Source: Candidatus Sulfurimonas marisnigri
Lineage (GTDB): Bacteria > Campylobacterota > Campylobacteria > Campylobacterales > Sulfurimonadaceae
Direction of reading: 5' to 3'
Length of the DNA stretch: 64,000 bases
NCBI RefSeq assembly: GCF_015265475.1
Contig: NZ_CP054493.1
Coordinates: 124,001-188,000, forward strand
The notes below the pieces were generated by a model. That model was not told where the DNA came from. It saw nothing but the letters and a program-made list of their open reading frames with translations, and made no database searches. Positions within the stretch are counted from its first letter, which is position 1; every line of letters starts with the position of its first letter. Below, in pieces: positions 24,810-34,082 of this stretch. Position numbers and translations under genes: made by a program.

Positions 24810-26138
24810 ATGAATAAACTACAAGAGTACCTAAATTCTTATGAACTTAGCGAGATTCACCCCTCGGATATAGCAAGAATACTTAAGCAGCTAGATGATA
24901 GTGAGTTTGCTGATGCCTTAAAACTTGTACCTAAAGATTTACTAGGGGATGTTGCTCTTGCACTCCCTGACAGATATTTTGATGACGTAGTAGGCAACCT
25001 TAGTGTAGATGAGTTAAGACATGCTGTAACTGAGCTTGAGTCAGATGATCAAGTTGACTTTATGCATGAACTTGGAGAGCTTGATGAAGATAAAGCTTTA
25101 GAAGTTTTTAAAACACTTGATGAGGAAGATAAACAAGAGATTACAAGGCTTCAAACCTATGATGAGGATGAAGCTGGTGCTTACATGCAGCTTGAAGTCT
25201 TCACAGCAGCTAAAGATGAAGTTGTTCATGATGTAATTAAGAGGTTTGGTGAACTTAGAAAAGCTAAGACTATTGAGAATGTTCAAAACCTTTTTATTGT
25301 CTCAAGTGATAAAAAACTTCGTTTTACGGTTGGGCTAGATGACCTTCTTGTATTTGATTTTGATAAAACATTATTAGAAAATATTGAGCAGAGTGAAGAT
25401 AGCTTTGAGCCTAAAAAAGCAGAAGATAGAGAGAGTATTAAAGATGTAGTACACTATTTTGAAGAGTATGACCTCTCTGTAATGCCAGTTGTTAATGCCT
25501 ATGGTATTTTGCTTGGTCGTATAACTTCGGATGACATTTATGATATTATTAATGAACACGCAACAGAACAGATGTATAATCTCGCCGGTGTGGATGATGA
25601 AGCAGAAGAGGATGATGAGGTTTTCAAAGCTGGAAAAAAGAGAGCTTCTTGGCTAAGTTTAAACCTGTTTACTGCAATTTTTGCCTCTTTAGTTATTGGT
25701 CTTTTTGCCGATACATTGGAGAGTATGGTAGCACTTGCAGTGCTTATGCCAATTGTCGCTTCAATGGGCGGTAATGCAGGAACTCAAAGTCTAACAGTTG
25801 TAGTTAGACAGTTGGCACTTGGAGATATTTCTCAGGGTGATGCGATGCGTATTATAAAAAAAGAAGTTACGATTGCATTAATGAATGGAATCTTATTTGC
25901 TATAATTATGGGAATAGTAGCAGCTATCTGGTTTGATATGAAAATGCTTGGTGTGGTAATTGCACTTAGTATGATTATAAATCTTCTGATGGCTGGTTTT
26001 TTTGGTGCGGCGATACCACTCTTTTTAAAGAAGATGGACATTGACCCAGCAATTGGAAGTACTGTAATCTTAACAACAGTAACGGACGTTGTAGGCTTTT
26101 TTAGCTTTTTGGCACTAGCCACTGTTATATTATTTTAA
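24810..26138 (+). CDS. mgtE: MgtE magnesium transporter
   Basis: This 442-aa protein has the MgtE order. An N-terminal helical superfamily domain (to about 130) precedes two CBS domains (about 130-255), a connecting helix and five membrane helices (about 275-440). The signature MPIVASMGGNAGTQSLTV lies in the pore region. It is a gated Mg2+ channel, closed when Mg2+ binds the cytosolic domains. The following gene encodes a CorC/CNNM-type protein 17 bp away, also linked to magnesium export or homeostasis, so this is a magnesium pair. Confidence 0.95.
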   Translation: MNKLQEYLNSYELSEIHPSDIARILKQLDDSEFADALKLVPKDLLGDVALALPDRYFDDVVGNLSVDELRHAVTELESDDQVDFMHELGELDEDKALEVFKTLDEEDKQEITRLQTYDEDEAGAYMQLEVFTAAKDEVVHDVIKRFGELRKAKTIENVQNLFIVSSDKKLRFTVGLDDLLVFDFDKTLLENIEQSEDSFEPKKAEDRESIKDVVHYFEEYDLSVMPVVNAYGILLGRITSDDIYDIINEHATEQMYNLAGVDDEAEEDDEVFKAGKKRASWLSLNLFTAIFASLVIGLFADTLESMVALAVLMPIVASMGGNAGTQSLTVVVRQLALGDISQGDAMRIIKKEVTIALMNGILFAIIMGIVAAIWFDMKMLGVVIALSMIINLLMAGFFGAAIPLFLKKMDIDPAIGSTVILTTVTDVVGFFSFLALATVILF

Positions 26139-26155
26139 AGGATATTTAAAAATAA

Positions 26156-27226
26156 ATGGATTTATTAATTCTATTTTTCGTTTTGTCGGTCGGTATTTCG
26201 TTTTTGTGTTCAATTTTAGAAGCGGTGCTTCTATCAGTAAATATGTCATATGTCTCGGTTTTGGAACAAGAGAGACCATCAGTCGGAAAACTCTTAAGAC
26301 ACCATAAAAAAAATATAAATAAATCTATAGCCGCTATTTTAATCTTAAATACTATCGCACATACCTTGGGAGCTGCCGCTGTTGGAGCACAAGCTGCTGC
26401 TTTGTTTGGGAATGATGCTGTTGTGATTATCTCAATTATTATGACCTTTGCTATTCTTTTTCTTTCAGAAATTATTCCTAAAACAATCGGTGCAGTATAT
26501 TGGAAGCAATTAGCCCCTGCGGCAGCTCAATTCATTAGATTTTTTATCTGGATAACTTATCCTATTATTTTAACAACACTTTTTGTAACCAACAGAATCT
26601 CAAAGGGCAATGAATTTGCAAATAGTTTAACTAAAGAGGAACTGCTCCACAGTATGCTTCTTAGCGAAGATGATGGTGTTATTGATGAAAAAGAGTCCGA
26701 CTTTATAGAGAACATACTAAACTTCAATAAGATAAAAGTAAAAGAGGTTTTAACACCTAGAAGTGTTGTCTTTGCACTTGAAGAAAATATGAGCATAAAA
26801 GAGGTTATTGATACGCAAAGTGATATTTTTAAATTCTCCCGCATACCGGTTTACAGAGGCTCTTTAGAGAATGTAACAGGTATAGTTTTAACAAAAAAAA
26901 TATTCAGACAAGCATTAGAAGATGATGCTGTAAGTGTAGGTTCTATCCAAAAAGATATTTTTACTATTAATGAAAATATTCCAGTTAGTAAGGCACTTGA
27001 CCTATTTATAACTAAAAAAGACCATATGTTCTTGGTTGTAGACAGCTACCATCAAACAGATGGAATTATAACACTCGAAGATTGTATAGAGACTATATTA
27101 GGTGTTGAGATAGTAGATGAGAGTGACTCTATTGATGATATGCGTGAGCTTGCGAAGATGCAAATGAAACTAAAGAGAAAAGATATTGAAAGTAGAAACT
27201 GCGAAGTGAAAGAGAATCCACTCTAA
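26156..27226 (+). CDS. CNNM/CorC-family DUF21-CBS membrane protein
   Basis: This 356-aa protein has a DUF21 transmembrane domain (about 1-180; AILILNTIAHTLGAAAVGAQ and FLSEIIPKTIGA are typical) and a CBS pair (about 200-330; LTPRSVVFALEEN, ITLEDCIETILG). The C-terminal CorC_HlyC transporter-associated domain is missing, so it is a short form. Family members, often labelled hemolysins, act in Mg2+ or Co2+ efflux. It lies directly behind mgtE and is probably on the same transcript. Confidence 0.88.
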   Translation: MDLLILFFVLSVGISFLCSILEAVLLSVNMSYVSVLEQERPSVGKLLRHHKKNINKSIAAILILNTIAHTLGAAAVGAQAAALFGNDAVVIISIIMTFAILFLSEIIPKTIGAVYWKQLAPAAAQFIRFFIWITYPIILTTLFVTNRISKGNEFANSLTKEELLHSMLLSEDDGVIDEKESDFIENILNFNKIKVKEVLTPRSVVFALEENMSIKEVIDTQSDIFKFSRIPVYRGSLENVTGIVLTKKIFRQALEDDAVSVGSIQKDIFTINENIPVSKALDLFITKKDHMFLVVDSYHQTDGIITLEDCIETILGVEIVDESDSIDDMRELAKMQMKLKRKDIESRNCEVKENPL

Positions 27227-27240
27227 AACTTCGCTCATAA

Positions 27241-28425
27241 CTACATTCCAGGAATTCTTGGAATTTTGCCAAGCTTAGAGTATCTGCAGTAGCTGCCCCA
27301 TGCTTTTTTAAGCCAATGACCAATCACAGGCAGCGGAATCATAAAAGCTCTTTTTTCATCTCTGTAGATAAATGAAGCACCATCTCCACTGTCCATAATA
27401 CAAAGGATGTTTAGATGTTCATGGTAACCTTTGAAGTTTGTGTTATTGTTGTCTTTTTCTTGAATATTATGGGCAACATTTTTAGCCATAACTTCAGCAA
27501 TATGACCTTGTTTTGCTCTCCACTCATAGCCTTCAAGTGCGACTGAATCTCCTATTGCATATATGTTAGTAGGCATTGCAGGGTCTTTAAAAATCACATT
27601 GGAGTAATCATCTGTTTTTATAAATCCAGCTTCATTAAGGGGAAGGTCAGACAATTTTGCAACTTCATGTCCGTCACCCGCCGGAATAAACATGGTAAAA
27701 TCTGATTCTAGTTTAGAGTCATCTTCAAAAATAATACCGTCTTTTTCAAACATTTTTATTTTTTTTCCAAAGTGTTGGTTAATATCTAACATGTTAAAAA
27801 ACTTATTCATCATCTTCAGTGCTTTGGGACCCATTCTTTTTCCAGGCTCAGGCATTGGTGCAAAAAATGTTAACTCGAATTTGTCTCTAATCCCTTTTTT
27901 CTTTAAAAGATTGTGCACATTAAAAAGCAACTCAAAGCCGGGACCACCACGAACAGCAGATGTATCTTTAGGGTTCCCGCCAAAACCAAAGCAGATTTTA
28001 CCACTACCTTTTTGTATAAGCTCATCTATTTTAGCACGTATCATAAGTGACTGCTCTGGAGCACCGCAAATTGAGAGTGTATTCTCAATCCCCTTATGTT
28101 TCATTTTAGATGCGCCAATTCCAATAACTAAGTGATCATAATCACTTAATACAGTTCCGCTTTTGAGCGTTACTGTATTGTTTTTTGCGTCTATTTTAGA
28201 AACTGAGTCAATGATAAGCTCAAATCCATGAGCATTTTTTAACTCATTCATATCTACACAAACATCACTAAATTCAGACTCTCTAGTTGGAATCCAGATT
28301 GATGTAGGATATATATAAAAGTAGTCTCTATCGCTAACTAAAGTAACTTTGTAGTTTGCTTTTCGTAAATATATTGCAGCCTCTAGGCCAGCAAAACCGC
28401 CACCAAGGATAAGTGCATTTTTCAT
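27241..28425 (-). CDS. Sulfide:quinone oxidoreductase-family flavoprotein
   Basis: This 394-aa protein has an N-terminal FAD dinucleotide-binding loop (ILGGGFAGLEAAIYL) and a second FAD contact near the end (IYAIGDSVALEG). Its size and fold pattern match type II NADH dehydrogenase/Sqr-like membrane-associated flavoproteins. Cys120 (LSICGAPEQ) and cysteines near the C-terminus (NILCIMDSG, SYCRYSK) could form the redox-active site of an Sqr. The C-terminal FMIPLPVIGHWLKKAWG is amphipathic, as in monotopic quinone reductases. It probably oxidises sulfide or polysulfide and passes electrons to quinone. It stands alone on the minus strand. Confidence 0.8.
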   Translation of the reverse strand: MKNALILGGGFAGLEAAIYLRKANYKVTLVSDRDYFYIYPTSIWIPTRESEFSDVCVDMNELKNAHGFELIIDSVSKIDAKNNTVTLKSGTVLSDYDHLVIGIGASKMKHKGIENTLSICGAPEQSLMIRAKIDELIQKGSGKICFGFGGNPKDTSAVRGGPGFELLFNVHNLLKKKGIRDKFELTFFAPMPEPGKRMGPKALKMMNKFFNMLDINQHFGKKIKMFEKDGIIFEDDSKLESDFTMFIPAGDGHEVAKLSDLPLNEAGFIKTDDYSNVIFKDPAMPTNIYAIGDSVALEGYEWRAKQGHIAEVMAKNVAHNIQEKDNNNTNFKGYHEHLNILCIMDSGDGASFIYRDEKRAFMIPLPVIGHWLKKAWGSYCRYSKLGKIPRIPGM

Positions 28426-28477
28426 AATTTAACCTTATAAATATAATAAGAAATATTACACTGTAAGATGTTAAAAA

Positions 28478-29347
28478 CTAATTAATCACTTTTTTATTTA
28501 TAAAATATACAGCAAACAAACTAAGTGCTCCCCCTATAATTATATGTGTTTGAATCTCCTCATCGAGCACAACCCAGGCAATTAAAAGGGCAAAAAGAGG
28601 AACAAGGAACATAAAAGAGCTTGTTTTTTCACTACCAAGTTTACCGGATGCTGTAAAAAATATGGTTGTAGCAACGCTCTGTCCAAGAACAGCCAAGTAA
28701 ATAAGAGCTATCCAAAACTTACTACCTTGATTAAAAACAGACATTAAATCGCTATTAAAAGCGTACAAAAATGTCACTACTGTAGCAACAATAGAGATAA
28801 AAAAACTATAGTGTACAGGGTGTATATTTCTTTGTGAGTGCTGTGAGAGAACTGTCACTCCGGCCCAAATTATTGCACAGAGTAAAAAGTAGATATTTGA
28901 ACCATTTAAAAATTGGCTTAAACTACCTAACTCTAACATTATTACTCCGCCGATTAGGCCTAAAAAAAGTCCAAAGTACTGTCTGTTGTTAAGTTTACTT
29001 TTGAATATTATTAAAACTAAAAGAGAGGTCATAATTGGACTCATTGTAGTGATTATTACGCCACCCGCTCCAGCTAAACCATATTTAATACCTAAAAATG
29101 ATGAGACCATAAAGGCTATATTTAGAGTTGAGCTTCCAACTATATATGTTAGCGTTGATTTGTTTAGTATTATTGGTTTTTTAATGAAATAAAGTATTGG
29201 AATAAAAGAGAGACTCATAATAAAAAATCTCCAAAATATAATTACTTCAATTGATAAATCATAAGTTAAAATTTTAAGGGCGCTCCATCCGCCACCCCAT
29301 AGGAGCATAGATAATACCAATAAATAGGTGAAATTTATATTTTTCAT
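28478..29347 (-). CDS. DMT-superfamily (EamA) exporter
   Basis: This 289-aa protein has about ten hydrophobic helices arranged as two EamA repeats (LLWGGGWSALKIL in the first, IIWAGVTVLSQ in the second). The family exports small metabolites and amino acids or takes up nucleotide sugars. The substrate cannot be predicted. An AAAAGG ribosome-binding site supports the ATG at 29347. It is separated from the Sqr-like gene by 52 bp. Confidence 0.88.
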   Translation of the reverse strand: MKNINFTYLLVLSMLLWGGGWSALKILTYDLSIEVIIFWRFFIMSLSFIPILYFIKKPIILNKSTLTYIVGSSTLNIAFMVSSFLGIKYGLAGAGGVIITTMSPIMTSLLVLIIFKSKLNNRQYFGLFLGLIGGVIMLELGSLSQFLNGSNIYFLLCAIIWAGVTVLSQHSQRNIHPVHYSFFISIVATVVTFLYAFNSDLMSVFNQGSKFWIALIYLAVLGQSVATTIFFTASGKLGSEKTSSFMFLVPLFALLIAWVVLDEEIQTHIIIGGALSLFAVYFINKKVIN

Positions 29348-29431
29348 ACAAACCTTTTGATTATGATTTAATGTTATTTTTTAAGTAAAAACTTGATATT
29401 ATCATACTTAATTAAATTAAGGGTTTAAATA

Positions 29432-30892
29432 ATGAGAAATGAGCGTTTGTTTAAAGTAGGTGTAAATCTAGTCAGGTTTGCATGGCTGGTGGAGATTGTA
29501 GCAGTATTAATAGGTTTTTTAATATCTATAATTGTTTCATACTCTGTCTATTTTCAGATAAATAGAGCAGATGAAGCATTTACATTTGGAGACTACTCAA
29601 CAATATTGGTGGCAGGCTTGCCCTTTTTTCTTGTGGCAATTGTAGAAGCTACTAAAATCCCGGTTGCAACTGCTTTGATGTATGCTAAACATAGAAGTTG
29701 GAGAATAATACTTTTTGTCGGACTATTGTTATTAGCAACTATTACCTTTGAGACTATGATTAACGGTTTTGAGAGAAACTTTTCTAACTTAACTCTAACA
29801 ATAGATGAGAGAAAGAATGATGAGCTTTTATTACAGCATAAGATTGATATTTTAGAAGATAAAAAGAATAAAATTGATGTTATATCCCCAGAGAAAGTTG
29901 AATCTTCTTGGAACCAAAGAATATCAATGGCAAATAAGAGTTTCAACACAAGAGTAAGTAAGCAAAGAGAGTTTATTGAAGCCCAAATCAACTCTTTGTC
30001 TAAAAATGACATGGAAAAAATTAATGATGAGATATCAAAACTTTCAGAGCAAGAGAGTGAAATATATAAATCATGGGACAACGAGAGAACAGAGTTAAGA
30101 GGTCGTGTAAGAGGCTTAATAAATCAAAATATTGAAGGTTCTACATCTGATAAAGTAAAATTGGCAAAGGAATTAGATGCGTTAAAGGCTGAGATGAAGA
30201 GAGAATTGGATGATTCTAACTTTTTGACAAGGCTTGGAATTGAGCAAAAATACAGAGCATTAATAGATAAAAAAGAGAAGAGGCTATATGCTGTAACTGA
30301 TTATGCAGTAGGATCTAAAGCAATTGAGCAACAAACAAAATCTGAAGAGCAGCTTCAAGAGCATTTAATTGTTGTTGCAAAGAATTATCAAGCACGTATA
30401 GACACTGTTAGAAATAGAATAGACTATTTAAATAAAAAGATAAAAAGTCACCAAGAGGCAAATGAATTTTTGGAAAATAAGTACAGAAGTGAGTTAAATA
30501 CTTTTACTACTAATGCTTCTCAAAACAGAAAAACTACAGTGCGAAAAGCAGCTAATGATAGAAACAACAGCCTAAAGGAATACGCAAATATTCAAGTTAA
30601 AGTTAAAGCTTATGATGAGGAGATATTTAAACTCATTGAGCAACAACGTGAGATTCACTATGGAATCAACAAGCTTGTAAATCAAAATCAGGTGTACCGT
30701 GTAGCAACATACATTAGTGGAAAAGAGAATGCTATAGAAGTACCTCGTGATACAGTTGGTCTGGTAGCCTTGGTCTGGTTTGCATCACTGGCATTTATTT
30801 GTGCTGTTGCGGGTGTATTTCTTGCAATATCAGGAATATATATACAAAAAATTTATTCAGGCGAGTATGAGCTAAGTGATTCAAAAAATTAA
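29432..30892 (+). CDS. Membrane protein with long central coiled coil, unknown function
   Basis: I do not recognise this 486-aa protein. Three hydrophobic segments lie near the N-terminus (about 16-40, 55-75, 88-106) and one near the C-terminus (about 445-470). Between them are roughly 330 residues of highly charged heptad-like sequence (for example NDEISKLSEQESEIYKSW, KIKSHQEANEFLENK). The topology resembles a membrane-anchored coiled-coil stalk. The gene overlaps the following dicarboxylate/amino-acid symporter by 17 bp, so the two proteins are made together and may work together. It may organise or gate the transporter, but nothing in the sequence proves that. Confidence 0.6.
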   Translation: MRNERLFKVGVNLVRFAWLVEIVAVLIGFLISIIVSYSVYFQINRADEAFTFGDYSTILVAGLPFFLVAIVEATKIPVATALMYAKHRSWRIILFVGLLLLATITFETMINGFERNFSNLTLTIDERKNDELLLQHKIDILEDKKNKIDVISPEKVESSWNQRISMANKSFNTRVSKQREFIEAQINSLSKNDMEKINDEISKLSEQESEIYKSWDNERTELRGRVRGLINQNIEGSTSDKVKLAKELDALKAEMKRELDDSNFLTRLGIEQKYRALIDKKEKRLYAVTDYAVGSKAIEQQTKSEEQLQEHLIVVAKNYQARIDTVRNRIDYLNKKIKSHQEANEFLENKYRSELNTFTTNASQNRKTTVRKAANDRNNSLKEYANIQVKVKAYDEEIFKLIEQQREIHYGINKLVNQNQVYRVATYISGKENAIEVPRDTVGLVALVWFASLAFICAVAGVFLAISGIYIQKIYSGEYELSDSKN

Positions 30893-32099
30893 AAAATACT
30901 CCACAACTAACACCTTGGTAATTTTTGGAATTATTTTTGGTGTTTTGTTTGGAATTCTTTTTCCGGAACTGGCTTTAAAACAGCAGGTAATCGGGCAGAT
31001 TTTTATAAGCTTTTTAAAAATGCTGGTAGTCCCTTTAGTCTTCTCAAGTATATATATCGCAATAATGGGACTTGGGAGTTTAAATGATTTAAAATCAATT
31101 GGACTCAAAACAATTGGTTTATATCTTCTGACTACAGCTTTAGCTGTTTTGTTAGCTATAGCCGTAATGAACTTAGTGCCAATAGGGGAGCCCACTTCTG
31201 TTGAAGGTTTAGAGTATGTTAAAGCATCGCAAGTAGCACCATTTACTTTTGAAGCAATGATACTAAGCTTTATCCCTACTAATATTTTCAACTCGTTAGC
31301 AGATGGTTCAATGATGCAAATTATTGTTTTTTCAATCTTGTTTGCCATAGCCTCAATGCACTTACATGTAAAGAGACAAGAGCTGATGCTAGATTTTTTC
31401 ACAGCTGTTACTAATGCAATGCTTACGATGGCAGAGTGGGTTATTAAACTTACCCCTATTGGGGTATTTAGTCTTATCTCATATGTTATTGCAGAGCAGG
31501 GTGTTGATGTTGTTTTGGGTCTTTGGAAGTATCTATTAATGGTTATATCGGTTTTACTTATTCATGCTGTTGTGACTCTTCCGGCTCTGTTAGCAATTTT
31601 TGCAAAGATTAATCCATTCAAATACTTAAGTGATGTTCGCGAAGCACCAATTATGGCTTTTTCAACAGCTTCGAGTGCAGCAACTCTACCTGTGTCAATG
31701 CGCATAGCAGAAGAAGATGGCGGAGTTGATGAAAAACATGCATCTTTCGTTTTACCACTTGGTGCTACAGTTTCTATGGATGGAACAGCAGCTTATCTTA
31801 CTGTGGCTGTTTTATACATTTCACATTTAGCCGGTGTTGATTTGAGCTTAATGGACCAAGTCCTCTTAGGGGTAACTGTGGTCGCACTAAGTGTAGGAGT
31901 CGCAGCACTGCCAAGTGCATCACTGGTTATGATGGTTGTTATTTTAAATCAAATAGGACTACCTGTTGAGTATATTGCACTTATTGTCGCAGTGGATAGA
32001 ATATTAGACATGGCAAGAACATCTTTGAATGTTACCTCAGATTTAGTTGTTGTAAAAATTATTGACCAGATTCAAAAAACGACAATAAAAGAGAAATAG
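30876..32099 (+). CDS. Dicarboxylate/amino acid:cation symporter (DAACS family)
   Basis: This 407-aa transporter starts at GTG 30876 inside the previous gene. It has about eight membrane helices plus two re-entrant hairpins. The serine-rich loop FSTASSAATLPVSM and the MDGTAAYL and NVTSDLVVVK segments are the conserved substrate and sodium-site motifs of the GltP/DctA/GltPh family. It takes up glutamate, aspartate or C4-dicarboxylates with Na+ or H+. The final helix segment (RILDMARTSLNVTSD) contains an RxxxR-like pair but does not settle acidic amino acid versus dicarboxylate use. Confidence 0.92.
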   Translation: MIQKIKKYSTTNTLVIFGIIFGVLFGILFPELALKQQVIGQIFISFLKMLVVPLVFSSIYIAIMGLGSLNDLKSIGLKTIGLYLLTTALAVLLAIAVMNLVPIGEPTSVEGLEYVKASQVAPFTFEAMILSFIPTNIFNSLADGSMMQIIVFSILFAIASMHLHVKRQELMLDFFTAVTNAMLTMAEWVIKLTPIGVFSLISYVIAEQGVDVVLGLWKYLLMVISVLLIHAVVTLPALLAIFAKINPFKYLSDVREAPIMAFSTASSAATLPVSMRIAEEDGGVDEKHASFVLPLGATVSMDGTAAYLTVAVLYISHLAGVDLSLMDQVLLGVTVVALSVGVAALPSASLVMMVVILNQIGLPVEYIALIVAVDRILDMARTSLNVTSDLVVVKIIDQIQKTTIKEK

Positions 32100-32113
32100 T
32101 GAAATCAATATGC

Positions 32114-32119
32114 TATAAT
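32114..32119 (+). promoter_or_regulatory. Probable -10 box for the signalling cluster
   Basis: GCTATAATTATT carries TATAAT 21 bp before the ATG at 32141. It could transcribe the whole run from the HD-GYP regulator to the third kinase (32141-39217), whose gaps are all under 30 bp. Confidence 0.5.
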
Positions 32120-32140
32120 TATTTCAATTAGGAGTAACCT

Positions 32141-33658
32141 ATGGTAAATGCTAAAGAACTAAAAGAGATTACAAAAAATCTAACACTTCTTTATGTAGAA
32201 GATGAAGATGATTTAAGAGTATCAGTAGAGGGTTATTTAAGTAAACTTTTTGCTAAAGTTGTTTGTGCCACAAATGGTAGAGAAGGGTTGGATTACTACA
32301 AAAATGGTCAATACGATATTGTAATGACTGATATACAGATGCCACTTATGGATGGCTTGGAGATGTCAAAAAAGATAAAAGAGATTAATCCTAATCAGGA
32401 GATTATTATTACCTCTGCATATGGGGAGACCATTTACTTCCTTGAGTCAATCCGAATAGGGGTTAATGGCTATATTATAAAGCCTATTGATTACATGCAA
32501 ATGAACCAAGAGCTATATAAGTCAACGTTAAAACTAGTTAGCTTCAAAGAAAATGTAAACTATAAACTACACCTTGAAGATATGGTTACAGAGCGAACAG
32601 AAAAAATCTTGGCTATGGAAGATGAGAGAACAAGAAACTTTGAAAATACAATATTATCATTTGTTGAGATGATTGAAGACCGCGACACATATACCGGTGG
32701 ACACTCTCAGCGTGTAGCTAGCTATGCTAAACTAATTGCAAAAGAGATGGGTCAAAGTGATGAAGATTGTGAACTTCTCTATGTGGCTGGTATGATGCAC
32801 GATATTGGTAAAATTGCTACACCAGATACAATACTGCTTAAACCTGGGAAACTAAATGACATAGAGTATGAATTAATCAAAGAACATGCAACGGTTGGTT
32901 ATGAACTTCTTAATAAAATTCCTATGTATAAGAAACATGCAGAGATAGTTAGACATCACCATGAGAGATATGACGGTAAAGGCTATCCGCAAGGTCTTGC
33001 AGGTGAAGAAATTCCATTACTCTCTCATATCTTACTTGTTGCGGATGCCTTTGACTCTATGACAACAAATCGTATTTATAAAGGGCGTAAAAATATTGAC
33101 AAAGCAGTAGAAGAGCTTGATACGTTCTCTGGTATGCAGTTTCATCCAGATGTTGTCAAAAGTGCAATAAAAGTTCTTTCAAAAATAGATATAGATACTT
33201 TAATAACGCAATTACCTCAAACAGAGATTGAAAAAGAGCGCTTCTCCTATTTTTTCCGTGACCAAATAACAGATGCCTATAATAAACAGTATCTTGATTT
33301 TATATTAGAGCGTAATATCCTAAAAGAATATGTATGTGTTAATAAGTTATATCTTCATAACTTTAATCAATATAATCAAAAAAACAGTTGGGAGGAGGGT
33401 GATGTGTTTTTAAATAAATTTGTTACTTATTTACACAAAAGCTACCCTTTATCAACAGTTTTTAGAGTCAATGGCGATGATTTTGTATTAATGAATAAAG
33501 AGCATATAGAGATTGATGTAAAAGAGTTTGAAGCGCTAGATTTTATACAAAATGCTAATGTTAATATAAGTGTTATGCATTTCGACTTAAGAAAAAAGAA
33601 TATATCAAATAAACGGGAACTGGAAGAAGCACTATTAAAGGCAGAGCAAGATGATTAA
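32141..33658 (+). CDS. Response regulator with HD-GYP phosphodiesterase and degenerate GGDEF tail
   Basis: This 505-aa protein has three parts. A receiver domain (about 10-130) carries phospho-acceptor Asp64 (MTDIQMP) and a KP motif. An HD-GYP domain (about 165-350) has the intact HD pair (MMHDIGK, His220-Asp221), HHHERYDGKGYP and the GYP signature at 281-283, so it should hydrolyse c-di-GMP. The C-terminal 140 residues begin DQITDAYNKQYLD, a typical GGDEF opening, and contain NGDDF at 444-448 in place of GGDEF, so this third domain is probably a non-catalytic GGDEF relative. It overlaps the next receiver gene by 8 bp and leads the kinase cluster. Confidence 0.9.
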   Translation: MVNAKELKEITKNLTLLYVEDEDDLRVSVEGYLSKLFAKVVCATNGREGLDYYKNGQYDIVMTDIQMPLMDGLEMSKKIKEINPNQEIIITSAYGETIYFLESIRIGVNGYIIKPIDYMQMNQELYKSTLKLVSFKENVNYKLHLEDMVTERTEKILAMEDERTRNFENTILSFVEMIEDRDTYTGGHSQRVASYAKLIAKEMGQSDEDCELLYVAGMMHDIGKIATPDTILLKPGKLNDIEYELIKEHATVGYELLNKIPMYKKHAEIVRHHHERYDGKGYPQGLAGEEIPLLSHILLVADAFDSMTTNRIYKGRKNIDKAVEELDTFSGMQFHPDVVKSAIKVLSKIDIDTLITQLPQTEIEKERFSYFFRDQITDAYNKQYLDFILERNILKEYVCVNKLYLHNFNQYNQKNSWEEGDVFLNKFVTYLHKSYPLSTVFRVNGDDFVLMNKEHIEIDVKEFEALDFIQNANVNISVMHFDLRKKNISNKRELEEALLKAEQDD

Positions 33659-34055
33659 AGATATAAAAGTACTAAAAGAGATGGTTAATGAGTTGAAAAT
33701 ACTTTATGTGGAAGATGAAGATGAGATGCGAATGGGAAGTGAACTTTTTTTAAAAAAGTTTTTTAATTTTGTTGAAACTGCTAAAGATGGGAAAGATGGT
33801 CTTGAAAAATTTCAGAAAAACAGACACAATATAATTTTCACCGATGTTATGATGCCAAGAATGGACGGGGAAGAGATGATTGAGAAAATTAAAGAGATTG
33901 ATGATGATGTTTTCTGTGTGACGCTAACAGCTTCTGAAGTAAGATTAGAAGATATTAAAGAGATGTGTGATTTATACTACAGAAAGCCAATTTCTTATGA
34001 TGATATGAATACGGTTTTGCAAGAAATTGTAAAGAAATTTAACTTATCAAAATAG
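33651..34055 (+). CDS. Stand-alone receiver (CheY-like) protein
   Basis: This 134-aa protein consists of one receiver domain. It has the acidic pair (VEDED), the phospho-acceptor in FTDVMMP, the switch threonine (TLTAS) and a YRKP lysine. No output domain follows. It overlaps the HD-GYP gene and precedes three kinases, so it is probably a phosphotransfer intermediate, a phosphate sink or a diffusible output for them. Confidence 0.9.
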   Translation: MIKDIKVLKEMVNELKILYVEDEDEMRMGSELFLKKFFNFVETAKDGKDGLEKFQKNRHNIIFTDVMMPRMDGEEMIEKIKEIDDDVFCVTLTASEVRLEDIKEMCDLYYRKPISYDDMNTVLQEIVKKFNLSK

Positions 34056-34082
34056 ACTTTTAAATCACAAGGGATGTAAAAT

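Noticed and set aside
27201-27234. GCGAAGT/ACTTCGC pair between the CorC-like and Sqr-like genes as a terminator
   Set aside because: The loop is 20 nt, most of it is coding and there is no T-run on either strand.
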